Shown here one piece after another: positions 1-7,840 of a stretch of DNA of 39,503 nucleotides. Position numbers and translations under genes: made by a program. Source of the stretch: an uncultured Pelagibacteraceae bacterium (lineage in GTDB: Bacteria; Pseudomonadota; Alphaproteobacteria; Pelagibacterales; Pelagibacteraceae); assembly GCA_902524345.1 (NCBI GenBank), contig CABZCX010000003.1:1-39503 (forward strand), read 5' to 3'. Each line of letters opens with the position of its first letter. Within the stretch, counting starts at the first letter, position 1. The notes below the pieces were generated by a model. It saw nothing but the letters and a program-made list of their open reading frames with translations, did no database searches and was not told the DNA's origin.

Positions 1-333
1 GAGGAACAAAATAGAAAAGATATTGACTTAAAAGTAAGAGAAGATGAACTATATCAGAGAGATCTTAAAGAACAAAGACGTAAAAATAGAGAATTAAAAA
101 GATTAAGAGAAGAGGAAGATAAAGAAAAAGAAATGGAATATGTAAAAATTAGAGAGTGGGAAGAGAAATTTGACAAAGAACAAAAACTAAAAGAACAAGA
201 GGAAATGAGAAGAGAGCAAAGATTAATACAAAAAGAGATGGAAAGACGTGCTAAATTTGACAATATAAATAATACAGAGAGCTCTTTTAGCCAGCTGGAA
301 AAATTTATCATAGACAAATCTAAGAAAAATTAA
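1..333 (+). CDS. C-terminal fragment of a highly charged coiled-coil protein (function unknown)
   Basis: The reading frame is open from the first base of the window, so this is the last 110 codons of a gene that begins upstream. The visible part is dominated by Glu, Lys and Arg, with few hydrophobic residues, in a pattern typical of a long single alpha-helix or coiled coil. The last ~25 residues are less charged (NNTESSFSQLEKFI) and may form a short separate tail. There is no signal peptide, membrane segment or catalytic motif in this part. It ends 15 bp before the stop of the convergent membrane protein. I do not recognise the family, and the missing N-terminus would be needed. An ATG at 133 is probably internal, because the open frame continues upstream of it with the same composition. 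Confidence 0.7.
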   Translation, partial: EEQNRKDIDLKVREDELYQRDLKEQRRKNRELKRLREEEDKEKEMEYVKIREWEEKFDKEQKLKEQEEMRREQRLIQKEMERRAKFDNINNTESSFSQLEKFIIDKSKKN

Positions 334-348
334 GTTAAAGTAATAATC

Positions 349-2070
349 TTAATTTCTAATTTTATAAATCTTCAACCTACCAATTTGAATTAACTCCACT
401 ATATCTATGTTGTCACTAGACAGTTTTGTGCCATGGTGAGTTATTAAATATTGATTTTCCAATTTTTTTCTGTGCTGTATACCTTCCTGTTTATTATAAA
501 GACCATGAGATCTTAATAAAATATAATCATACTCTCTACCACGTGTATAAACATTTGGATAAGAGCTGTGATATTTCTCACCAAATTTATCAACCCAACT
601 ATACCTTTTATCTATGAAAAGATATCCAACCTCAATGTTGTCTTTTTTTGATCCTTTCCTCCAGTCTTCAACGATAAAATCAATTGCTTCTTGCTTATGA
701 ATTAAAGGGATATCATCATCAGAAAATAACTTACCTTTATAATTAGCATAATCTTTATAAATCATGTGACCTCCAAAAAAGTTAAGAGCAACAAAAGATA
801 AAAAAAAAGATAAATTGATTAGTTTGAAAAATTTTTCAAATTTATTTGAAATTTTCAACATCCAAGGTGTTAAAAACCAGATTATTAGCAAAAAAGGAAA
901 AATATGAACCTGCATATCTAAACGTTTTCCCTTGATCCAATCAGGTGACCCCATGAATGCACCAATTACCATTATAAAAAATATAAATAGATACATAGCT
1001 ATTAAAATTATTGTAATTTTTTTATTTATAATTTTTGAATATCTTTTTGTTAGAACGCAAAAAAATAAATAAATTAAAATTAAAGATGAAAAAATTGATA
1101 TGAGAGTAAGTAGAAAAGAGATTAGTCTTAAAATAAAAATAGAATTATTTGACAACGGTCCATCGTAAATTTCTTTAATTGACGCACGTTCCTCCTCATT
1201 AAAATGAAAGATGCTCCAAAATGGTGATGAGCCACTTGCAAAGCCATTATGTTTAAATGTACCACTTAAATCCGCAGCTCCATAAAAAATACTCCAATAT
1301 GGAAAATTTTTAATAACTTTTAAAACCTCAACAAATCTATCTCCAAGTGAGATATTGGCACTAAAAAATTCTATATTATTAACTGTTATAAATTTAATAA
1401 AAGGGTACCAAACACTTAAAAAAAAAGTTGATATGATTAAAAGTAATATAAAAAATGTCTTAAAGGAATTTTTTAAAGTTATTTTTATTGGATAATAAAA
1501 TAAAATAAAAAATATACACAATAGATAAGCGACTAAATTTGTTATACCAGCTAGGTAAATTGATGGTGCTATTAAAATTGGTATAGCTAACAACACTAAT
1601 CTTTTTAAGCAAGGCTTATTGATATAATTTATTAGAAGTGTAAAAAATAATAAATTAACAAGTGTTAATACCCATTGATTTGCAAAATGTGTTGAGGTTG
1701 ATCTCAAACAGATACTAAATATTAATGGCGCGATAATTATAAAAATGAGTTTTTTATTATCCAATGATAAAAAATATCCAAGTAAAACAATTAAAGAGAG
1801 TTGAAACAAACTTAAAACATAGCTAGAGAACCATAAGTTTGGAAACTTGTTTAGAAATTTCGATAAATAAATCATACCATTTGGATTAGGGATATCTTGA
1901 GAGCTTATTAAACCAACTGGTATATTATTTAATGGGAAGTTTAGACCAATCCACATAGTTGTTGCTTCATCAACCAACCAAAAAGCAACGCTCGACCATA
2001 ATGTTCTATCATATACTGTAAAAGCTAAGATTATCAGAAATAAAATATTTAGCTTTTTCGTAGATAACAT
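349..2070 (-). CDS. Polytopic membrane protein, GT-C (GT39/ArnT-like) glycosyltransferase candidate
   Basis: 573 residues with roughly 10-12 predicted membrane helices in the first ~430 residues, then a soluble C-terminal domain of ~140 residues. Just after the first helix is an acidic pair (Asp34-Glu35 in LVDEATTMW), where GT-C enzymes of the ArnT/PMT type carry a catalytic or metal-binding acidic motif in the first periplasmic loop. Such enzymes transfer a sugar from a polyprenyl-phosphate donor on the periplasmic face of the inner membrane. The gene lies 15 bp behind a GT2 gene of the DPM1/GtrB kind, which would make such a donor, so the pair fits a lipid-linked sugar transfer pathway (inference). 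The acceptor and the sugar are unknown. An ATG start at 2070 precedes the first hydrophobic helix. It could also be an unrelated large membrane protein. Confidence 0.6.
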   Translation of the reverse strand: MLSTKKLNILFLIILAFTVYDRTLWSSVAFWLVDEATTMWIGLNFPLNNIPVGLISSQDIPNPNGMIYLSKFLNKFPNLWFSSYVLSLFQLSLIVLLGYFLSLDNKKLIFIIIAPLIFSICLRSTSTHFANQWVLTLVNLLFFTLLINYINKPCLKRLVLLAIPILIAPSIYLAGITNLVAYLLCIFFILFYYPIKITLKNSFKTFFILLLIISTFFLSVWYPFIKFITVNNIEFFSANISLGDRFVEVLKVIKNFPYWSIFYGAADLSGTFKHNGFASGSSPFWSIFHFNEEERASIKEIYDGPLSNNSIFILRLISFLLTLISIFSSLILIYLFFCVLTKRYSKIINKKITIILIAMYLFIFFIMVIGAFMGSPDWIKGKRLDMQVHIFPFLLIIWFLTPWMLKISNKFEKFFKLINLSFFLSFVALNFFGGHMIYKDYANYKGKLFSDDDIPLIHKQEAIDFIVEDWRKGSKKDNIEVGYLFIDKRYSWVDKFGEKYHSSYPNVYTRGREYDYILLRSHGLYNKQEGIQHRKKLENQYLITHHGTKLSSDNIDIVELIQIGRLKIYKIRN

Positions 2071-2085
2071 TTTAAATTTAATGAA

Positions 2086-2772
2086 TTAACTAAATAGATT
2101 ATATCTTATTATATGATAAATTGCTGCAAAACCATCTTTCCAGCTAATTTTCTTACCTTCACTATATTTTCTTCCAAAATATTTTACTCCAACTTCATAA
2201 ATTTTAATATTCATTTTAGATAATTTTGCCGTTACTTCTGGCTCAAAACCAAATCTATTTTCCTTTAACCTAATTTTGTGTATGACATCTTTTTTAAATA
2301 CTTTATAACAACATTCCATATCAGTTAAATTAAGGTTGGTGAACATGTTAGATAAAATAGTTAGAAATTTATTTCCAACCGTGTGCCAAAAATATAAAAC
2401 TCTAGTTTGTTGAGAACCAATAAATCTAGACCCAAAGACAACATCTGCATCTCCATTTGTTATAGGATCAATTAATTTCTTGTAGTCAGTTGGACTATAT
2501 TCTAAGTCAGCATCTTGTATTAAAATGAGGTCTCCATTTGCTTCTTTTATTCCCTTTTGAATGCAGTATCCTTTGCCAGAATTACTTTCATTTAATATTA
2601 ATTTTGTATACTTATCATTGATTTTTTTGAGAATTTCTCTTGTTCCATCTGTAGAGAAGTCATCAATAACAATAATTTCTTTATCAAATAAGCTATCTTG
2701 ATTAACATTGTCAAGAAGAGCTTCAACTGTATTTTTTTCATTAAAACAAGGAATGATTATAGAAACTTTCAT
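2086..2772 (-). CDS. Family 2 glycosyltransferase (polyprenyl-phosphate sugar synthase type)
   Basis: 228 residues covering one GT-A fold domain. The N-terminus has the GT2 signature IIIPCFNE (residues 5-12), the nucleotide-sugar-binding DDFSTDGT (37-44) and the metal-binding DAD (87-89) in QDADLEYSP. This resembles dolichyl-phosphate mannose synthase (DPM1) and bacterial GtrB-like enzymes, which move a sugar from NDP-sugar to a polyprenyl phosphate on the cytoplasmic side. No C-terminal membrane helices are present, so it is the soluble short form. It sits 45 bp after the amidinotransferase gene and 15 bp before the GT-C-like gene, on the same strand. The donor sugar cannot be read from the sequence. 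Confidence 0.85.
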   Translation of the reverse strand: MKVSIIIPCFNEKNTVEALLDNVNQDSLFDKEIIVIDDFSTDGTREILKKINDKYTKLILNESNSGKGYCIQKGIKEANGDLILIQDADLEYSPTDYKKLIDPITNGDADVVFGSRFIGSQQTRVLYFWHTVGNKFLTILSNMFTNLNLTDMECCYKVFKKDVIHKIRLKENRFGFEPEVTAKLSKMNIKIYEVGVKYFGRKYSEGKKISWKDGFAAIYHIIRYNLFS

Positions 2773-2817
2773 GATTATAAATAATTTAAATTTACCATAG
2801 TATATAAACTTATAAAT

Positions 2818-3933
2818 CTATTGTTTCGGAAAATAATCTTTCAGTTCTCCCTCTCTAAAAACATCTGCAGTACTACAATGAAGTCCACCTCCAAACGCAT
2901 ATGCATCTCTTAAATCGACCGGTATTACTTCCATCCCTAATTTATCAAGTTGTTCCGCTTGATATTTCTCACTTTTTTCTACACAAACGGTTTTTGGATC
3001 TAGAACTAGTACATTCATTGAAAGCCAAACTGATGAATAACAAAGAGGTGGTGGTTCATTATGTGCGGGTTGAGCTGCATCAATAATCTCCCATCCATTT
3101 TTCTCAAATAATTTTCTCTGATTCTTAGGCAATCTTCTTTGAGGATTATTAATTATTAGTCCCTCTTTAATCGGAGTGAAAGTAGCATCTATATGTATTG
3201 GATATGGGTCCCCTGGAAAATTTACAGCGTGTACTCTGTGGTCTTTATAATGTCTCTTTAACCAATCTATTCCTTTTAGATTTGTGGTAAATCCATGTTG
3301 AACTATTAAATCTTTTCCAAATCTTAAAACATCTGCAGCATCAAACAAAGGTTCCTCTTCAGTAGTTACAAAAAATTTTTCTTCAGTCCATTGAAGTCTT
3401 TTTTGTATTCCAATTTTATCTGACAAGTAATCTTTTCTATAATCAGCATCAGTCAATCTTGGCTTAGGGGCAGACTCATGTCTCATATTTAAGTCTTCTG
3501 CATAATACTTTTTTAAAAGAGGTCGATAACATAAATACTCAAACCATCTACATCTATAACTCATTGTAGCTTCTAAGATTTCATTTCCTACTGTTAAAAG
3601 AACATCTCTTGGAGGCATACATCCAAACATTGTTTCTGCTTTCCAATCTGGTGTAGAAATTTTTTGATTAAAATTAATTGGTTCTGGTCTATCAACTTTA
3701 ATACCTCTTTTTTCTAAAACTTTTGAAAAATTATCTAAAAGTTCGTTTGCTTTGTCGACAGTATCTTTTGTTCTTGGACCAAATTTTCCCCTCATATCCG
3801 AGTCCTCTGGAACTTTTGCATCTAAAGCTGGTTCGGGGGCAGGTATACAAGTACCATCTGCCCTACCCACTATCACATGTTTTAGTGGATCCCACTCATT
3901 CCAACTATTTACTATTATTTTCTTTTTTATCAT
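2818..3933 (-). CDS. Glycine amidinotransferase (L-arginine:glycine amidinotransferase family)
   Basis: 371 residues, full length for the AGAT family without the mitochondrial leader of vertebrate enzymes. It opens with NSWNEWDPLKHVIVGRA, a hallmark of the family. The catalytic triad is visible: Asp in DAADVLRFGKD (~198), His in PIHIDATFTP (~249) and the nucleophilic Cys353 in GGGLHCSTADV near the end. Family members move the amidino group of arginine to an amine, classically glycine, giving guanidinoacetate and ornithine. Some homologues use other acceptors such as lysine or 4-aminobutyrate, so substrate choice is not certain. It lies 45 bp behind a DMT permease and ahead of two glycosyltransferase genes. 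Together with the gcv operon in this window it would be a second glycine-consuming activity. Confidence 0.88.
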   Translation of the reverse strand: MIKKKIIVNSWNEWDPLKHVIVGRADGTCIPAPEPALDAKVPEDSDMRGKFGPRTKDTVDKANELLDNFSKVLEKRGIKVDRPEPINFNQKISTPDWKAETMFGCMPPRDVLLTVGNEILEATMSYRCRWFEYLCYRPLLKKYYAEDLNMRHESAPKPRLTDADYRKDYLSDKIGIQKRLQWTEEKFFVTTEEEPLFDAADVLRFGKDLIVQHGFTTNLKGIDWLKRHYKDHRVHAVNFPGDPYPIHIDATFTPIKEGLIINNPQRRLPKNQRKLFEKNGWEIIDAAQPAHNEPPPLCYSSVWLSMNVLVLDPKTVCVEKSEKYQAEQLDKLGMEVIPVDLRDAYAFGGGLHCSTADVFREGELKDYFPKQ

Positions 3934-3978
3934 CTCATCAAATAACTAGTGATATAAAATTTTTTTTTCAATGAAATT

Positions 3979-4884
3979 TTAATTTAATGCTATGTATCTT
4001 TTATTCCATCTCATAATTAAACTGTAATAAAAGATTGAAATAAAAAGAAAAAATCCACCCACTATAGTGTTTGTATTAGGTACCTCATTAATTCCAAATA
4101 AAGGAAGCCATACCCAAAAAATTCCACCAATTACCTCAGTCAATGATAGTAAAGTTAACTCTGCTGCTGGAATTGCTTTTGATCCAATTGCATATAAAAT
4201 CATTCCTATACATACCAAAGTTCCATGTAGCGAAAACAATGAAGAGTTGTAACTTGTTGAAAAAAAAGGTTGGTTTTTAATTAATATTACAGAGGCAGCT
4301 ATAACAAAGCAAAACAAACCGGCAATAGCTACAGTAGTAAATTTTGGTGTCTCTTTTCGCCATCTAAGTGTCACAGAAAATATTGAGAAACCGATAGATG
4401 ACGTAATTCCAAAAATAAATCCAATAACTGAGTTTTTTTCGTTATTTCCAATTGCCATTATTATTATCCCAATAGTGGCGATTATTATTGAAATCCATAC
4501 GTTTAAGGATATTTTTTCCTTCAAAAAGAGGAATGCTAGTAAAGCAGTAAAAAAAGGCATCGCAGCTAAACACAATAAAGTAATTGCTGCACTAGTATTT
4601 GTTATTGAGTAAATAAATGAAATCATAGCCACACCCAATCCGCAACCACCAATTATTCCTGATTTCCCGACTTTTTTATAATTTTTATAAAAATTTAAGC
4701 CTTCCTCAAAATATAAATAGAGATTTAAAAGAATAAAAATTGTTAAACCTCTTCCAAAGATATACTGCCAAGGTACTAAATTAGGTTGATCCATATATCT
4801 CACTACCAATGGACCAAATGACCAGATAAGACCTGCGAATAACACAATTGGAACTGCTATTTTCTCATTTTTAAGCTCAATCAT
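3979..4884 (-). CDS. EamA/DMT-family permease
   Basis: 301 residues with ten predicted membrane helices arranged as two repeated EamA domains (about 10-135 and 148-290). The second repeat keeps the family-style AIPAAELTLLSLTEVIGGIFW segment around residues 235-260 (quoted here as landmarks only by its Pro, Glu and Gly-Gly positions). DMT permeases export or import small metabolites such as amino acids, and the substrate cannot be predicted here. It is the first gene of a minus-strand run leading into the amidinotransferase (45-bp gap), so its cargo may be an amino or guanidino compound. That is inference from position only. A paralogue of similar length lies at 21182-22054 beside the pxp genes. 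The ATG at 4884 is directly before the first helix. Confidence 0.85.
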   Translation of the reverse strand: MIELKNEKIAVPIVLFAGLIWSFGPLVVRYMDQPNLVPWQYIFGRGLTIFILLNLYLYFEEGLNFYKNYKKVGKSGIIGGCGLGVAMISFIYSITNTSAAITLLCLAAMPFFTALLAFLFLKEKISLNVWISIIIATIGIIIMAIGNNEKNSVIGFIFGITSSIGFSIFSVTLRWRKETPKFTTVAIAGLFCFVIAASVILIKNQPFFSTSYNSSLFSLHGTLVCIGMILYAIGSKAIPAAELTLLSLTEVIGGIFWVWLPLFGINEVPNTNTIVGGFFLFISIFYYSLIMRWNKRYIALN

Positions 4885-5033
4885 ACAATGATATTTAATT
4901 CTAATTTATTTTAACTACAACAAAAATAGATATTGTGAAAAAAGATTTTTTTCTGTTTTATTGAGATTTTAGATGGTTCAAAAGCTCCTCTGTAAGATTT
5001 TGATTTATACTATATAAATAAAGTAATTATTAT
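4885..5033. other. Divergent intergenic region (longest non-coding gap)
   Basis: 149 bp of very AT-rich DNA between two divergently transcribed units, so it should hold promoters in both directions. I see no tRNA, no strong hairpin and no clear -35/-10 pair. It is the longest gap between genes in the window, apart from the gcv leader. Confidence 0.5.
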
Positions 5034-5432
5034 ATGAATTTAGAACTAATAAATATCGCAGCTAGCACGAAAAATAATAAGAATATTAATAATTATACAC
5101 ATAGTGCAAAATTAAAAAATTCTGTTTGTGGTGACGAAATACAGATTAAATTGATAATTAAAAATGATAAAATAATTGATTTTGGCTATCAAACAACTTC
5201 ATGTATTTATTGCCAAGCCTCGGCAAGTTTATTATCAAAAGTATCTATAAATAATAAAAAAGATAAAATTGAAAAATTATGTAATGATGCAAAATTATTT
5301 TTCAATGATAATAAAAAAATGGTTACTAAAAATTGGAAGTTGTTATCAAAATTATTTAGTAAAGAAAATATATCACGAAAAGATTGTATATTATTACCTT
5401 TCAAAACTTTGAAAAAAATAGTAACGAATTAA
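5034..5432 (+). CDS. NifU/IscU-like (SufU-type) iron-sulfur scaffold homologue
   Basis: 132 residues matching the N-terminal NifU/IscU scaffold fold. Three cysteine positions correspond to the cluster ligands of IscU/SufU: Cys32 in VCGDE (with Asp34), Cys57 in TTSCIYCQASAS and Cys118 in RKDCILLP. An additional Cys60 lies three residues after Cys57, where IscU has a small residue. The family accepts sulfur from a cysteine desulfurase and builds Fe-S clusters for transfer; SufU homologues instead act as sulfurtransferases to SufS. No desulfurase gene is nearby. It is followed after 3 bp by an HPP membrane protein, so the two are probably translated from one mRNA. The sequence is AT-rich and diverged, so a changed role is possible. 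Confidence 0.75.
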   Translation: MNLELINIAASTKNNKNINNYTHSAKLKNSVCGDEIQIKLIIKNDKIIDFGYQTTSCIYCQASASLLSKVSINNKKDKIEKLCNDAKLFFNDNKKMVTKNWKLLSKLFSKENISRKDCILLPFKTLKKIVTN

Positions 5433-5435
5433 TTT

Positions 5436-5900
5436 ATGGGTAATATCAAACAATCTTTTTTAGCTGGTCTATTTTCTATCTTCACAATAGCTTTACTGAC
5501 TGTCTTAACGTATAAAACAGAATTAGGAATATTTTTATTAGCTTCATTTGGTTCATCAATGGTTTTATTATATGGCTACCCGGAAAGCCCCTTTGCTCAA
5601 CCAAAAAATGTTTTTTTTGGACACTTTACAACTACACTCGTTGGATTATTTTTCTTATACTTTATTCCACTTCCTATATTTGTAATTATTCCCTTAGCAG
5701 TAGGATTTGGAGTTGGTTTAATGATTTTGTTAAATGTGACACACCCTCCAGCTGGAGGAAATCCAATCATTGTTATCATTGGAAGTGTCTCGTTTGATTA
5801 TCTTTTAAGTCCTGTAATAACTGGATCAATTTTAATTATCATTTTTGCAATAGTCATTAATCGTTTTATTCTGAAAAAAAATTATCCAAGTAAAAAATAA
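5436..5900 (+). CDS. HPP-family integral membrane protein
   Basis: 154 residues with four to five predicted membrane helices. The family motif is visible as THPPAGGNP (residues 102-110), with the companion LYGYPESPFAQPKN (~45-58) in the first loop. HPP-domain proteins are small membrane proteins; some plant and cyanobacterial members have been linked to nitrite transport, but most bacterial members have no assigned role. No CBS domain follows, so this is the short form. It starts 3 bp after the NifU-like gene stop, which suggests translational coupling. The next gene, formate dehydrogenase, is 68 bp downstream with its own likely promoter. Confidence 0.85.
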   Translation: MGNIKQSFLAGLFSIFTIALLTVLTYKTELGIFLLASFGSSMVLLYGYPESPFAQPKNVFFGHFTTTLVGLFFLYFIPLPIFVIIPLAVGFGVGLMILLNVTHPPAGGNPIIVIIGSVSFDYLLSPVITGSILIIIFAIVINRFILKKNYPSKK

Positions 5901-5905
5901 TTTAT

Positions 5906-5935
5906 TTGATTGATCCTTAAAAATAAGGTTAGATA
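5906..5935 (+). promoter_or_regulatory. Candidate sigma70 promoter for formate dehydrogenase
   Basis: TTGATT (5906-5911) and TAGATA (5930-5935) are separated by 18 bp, 34 bp before the formate dehydrogenase start. Found by eye only; AT-rich DNA gives many chance matches. Confidence 0.35.
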
Positions 5936-5957
5936 TGGGAATTTAATTTTAATTATA

Positions 5958-5963
5958 GAGGAG
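5958..5963 (+). promoter_or_regulatory. Strong Shine-Dalgarno site of the formate dehydrogenase gene
   Basis: The sequence GAGGAG lies a few bases before the ATG at 5969. Most genes in this window have weak or no visible SD, so a purine-rich core here suggests high translation. Confidence 0.7.
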
Positions 5964-5968
5964 ATTTA

Positions 5969-7168
5969 ATGAAAATATTGTGCATATTGTATGATGATCC
6001 TAAAGGAGGGATGCCAAAATCCTACGCTTTATCGGAACTACCAAAAATAGATAAGTATCCGGATGGTATGACACTTCCTTCACCTAAAGGAAGAGATTAT
6101 ACACCAGGCCAGTTACTAGGATGTGTATCTGGTGAACTAGGTTTAAGAAAGTTTTTAGAAAGTAATGGACATGAATTTGTTGTTACAAATAGTAAAGATG
6201 GAGATGGTTGTGAAGCTGACAAACATATAGTTGATGCAGATATCGTTATATCTCAACCCTTTTTTCCTTACTACTTAACTAAAGAAAGAATAGCTAAGGC
6301 CAAAAATTTAAAGATGGCAATAACAGCTGGAATTGGATCAGACCATGTTGACTTACAAGCAGCAATGGATAACAAAATTGATGTTGTTGAAGTAACTTAT
6401 TGTAATTCAAGATCAGTTGCTGAACATATCGTGATGATGATTGTCTCTATGGTTAGGGATTATCATAATCAACATCGAATTGTAAATGAGGGTGGTTGGA
6501 ACATTGCTGATGCTGTCCAAAGATCTTACGATGTAGAAGGTATGCATATTGGTACTGTCGCAGCCGGAAGAATAGGTTTAGATGCATTAAGAAAGATGAA
6601 ACCATTTGATACTCATTTGCATTATTTTGACAGACACAGACTGCCTGATAGTGTTGAAAAAGAACTAAATTTAACATTTCATGAAACTGTAGAGTCAATG
6701 GTTAAAGTTTGTGACGTTGTAACAATCAATTGTCCGCTTCATCCAGAAACAGAAAACTTATTTGATGATGCTATGATAAGCAAAATGAAAAAAGGTGCTT
6801 ACATTGTTAATACAGCTCGAGGAAAAATTTGTAATAGAGATGCGATTGCAAAAGCTCTAAAGAGTGGTCAACTAAGTGGTTATGCCGGTGATGTATGGTT
6901 TCCTCAACCTGCACCAAATGATCACGTGTGGAGAAGTATGCCAAACCATGGTATGACACCTCACACTTCTGGTACATCTTTAACTGCACAATCAAGATAT
7001 GCAGATGGTGTTAGAGAGATATTAGAGTGTTTCTTCGATGGCAAAGAGATTAGAAATCAGTATTTAATTGTCAAAGATGGTCAGTTAGCTGGTATGGGAG
7101 CTCACTCATATAGTAAAGGTTCAGCTACTGGTGGATCTGAAGAAGCAGCAAAATACAAAAAACAATAA
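5969..7168 (+). CDS. fdh: NAD-dependent formate dehydrogenase (metal-free, D-2-hydroxyacid dehydrogenase family)
   Basis: 399 residues, very close in length and sequence to the Pseudomonas sp. 101 enzyme. Key residues fall at the same numbers as in that enzyme: Asn146 (CNS), the NAD-binding loop GTVAAGRIG (195-203), Asp221 for NAD specificity, Arg284 (NTARG), Gln313 and His332 (TPHTSGT). It oxidises formate to CO2 with reduction of NAD in the cytoplasm and needs no metal or selenium. In SAR11 it would complete oxidation of one-carbon units, including those from glycine cleavage through tetrahydrofolate and those from methylated compounds. It has a candidate promoter and a strong SD, and a strong hairpin follows, so it looks like a single-gene unit. 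I see no truncation or changed catalytic residue. Confidence 0.97.
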   Translation: MKILCILYDDPKGGMPKSYALSELPKIDKYPDGMTLPSPKGRDYTPGQLLGCVSGELGLRKFLESNGHEFVVTNSKDGDGCEADKHIVDADIVISQPFFPYYLTKERIAKAKNLKMAITAGIGSDHVDLQAAMDNKIDVVEVTYCNSRSVAEHIVMMIVSMVRDYHNQHRIVNEGGWNIADAVQRSYDVEGMHIGTVAAGRIGLDALRKMKPFDTHLHYFDRHRLPDSVEKELNLTFHETVESMVKVCDVVTINCPLHPETENLFDDAMISKMKKGAYIVNTARGKICNRDAIAKALKSGQLSGYAGDVWFPQPAPNDHVWRSMPNHGMTPHTSGTSLTAQSRYADGVREILECFFDGKEIRNQYLIVKDGQLAGMGAHSYSKGSATGGSEEAAKYKKQ

Positions 7169-7182
7169 TTCTAAGATAAACT

Positions 7183-7219
7183 ATTAAAGGTAGCCTACTT
7201 AAAAGTAGCTACCTTTAAT
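7183..7219 (+). terminator. Strong hairpin terminator after formate dehydrogenase
   Basis: The arms at 7183-7194 and 7208-7219 are perfectly complementary over 12 bp (core AAAGGTAGC / GCTACCTTT). The 13-base interior can add four more pairs (TACT/AGTA) after a bulged C. A-rich left and T-rich right ends make it usable in both directions, though the T-tract is short. It separates fdh from msrA. Confidence 0.8.
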
Positions 7220-7258
7220 ATAATGGACTTATCATAACTATTTTGATTATGATATTTA

Positions 7259-7834
7259 ATGAAATATTTTTTAATTATTTTCATAATTTTATTTAATATT
7301 AATTTTTCTCATTCAGCTCAAAAAGATAAGGCATATTTTGCTGGTGGATGTTTTTGGTGTATGGAAGAATCTTTTGAAAATTTAAGTGGTGTAGAGGAGG
7401 TAATTTCAGGCTATTCAGGTGGAGTTACTAAGAATCCAACATACAAAGAAGTAACATATGGAAATACTGGTCATTTTGAGGTTGTAGAAGTTGTATATAA
7501 TAAAAAAATTATTTCATATGAAGAATTATTGGAAAATTTTTGGATAAATATAGATCCATTTGATTCTTACGGACAGTTTTGTGACAAAGGTTATAGTTAC
7601 AGATCGGTTGCGTTTTATAAAGATACAAATGAAAAGAAATTAATAGAAAAAGATATTCAAAAATTAGAAAACAGATTTAACAAAAAAGTTGTTACATATA
7701 TTCGAAGTTTTGAAAAATTTTATAGAGCTGAGGAATATCATCAGGACTTTTATAAGATTAAACTAGAAAGGTATTTAAGATACAAAAAAGCTTGTGGTAG
7801 AGAAGAAATTTTAAAAAGAATTTGGAGTAAATAG
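7259..7834 (+). CDS. msrA: Exported peptide-methionine (S)-S-oxide reductase MsrA
   Basis: 191 residues. The first ~20 form a signal peptide (hydrophobic core followed by SHSA), so the enzyme is probably periplasmic, unlike the usual cytoplasmic MsrA. The mature part starts with AYFAGGCFWCMEESF, where Cys31 is the catalytic nucleophile of the GCFWC motif; Cys34 is next to it. YGQFCDKGYSYRS and AEEYHQDFY are further MsrA landmarks. It reduces the S epimer of methionine sulfoxide in proteins. There is no MsrB domain. It is followed after 6 bp by selO, which also belongs to redox protection, so the two are likely co-transcribed. The start at 7259 is supported by the signal peptide directly behind it. 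Confidence 0.93.
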   Translation: MKYFLIIFIILFNINFSHSAQKDKAYFAGGCFWCMEESFENLSGVEEVISGYSGGVTKNPTYKEVTYGNTGHFEVVEVVYNKKIISYEELLENFWINIDPFDSYGQFCDKGYSYRSVAFYKDTNEKKLIEKDIQKLENRFNKKVVTYIRSFEKFYRAEEYHQDFYKIKLERYLRYKKACGREEILKRIWSK

Positions 7835-7840
7835 ATTAAA

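Noticed and set aside
4885..5033. Small gene or structured RNA in the 149-bp divergent gap
   Set aside because: No open frame with an RBS and no stable hairpin could be seen; it is most simply promoter DNA.
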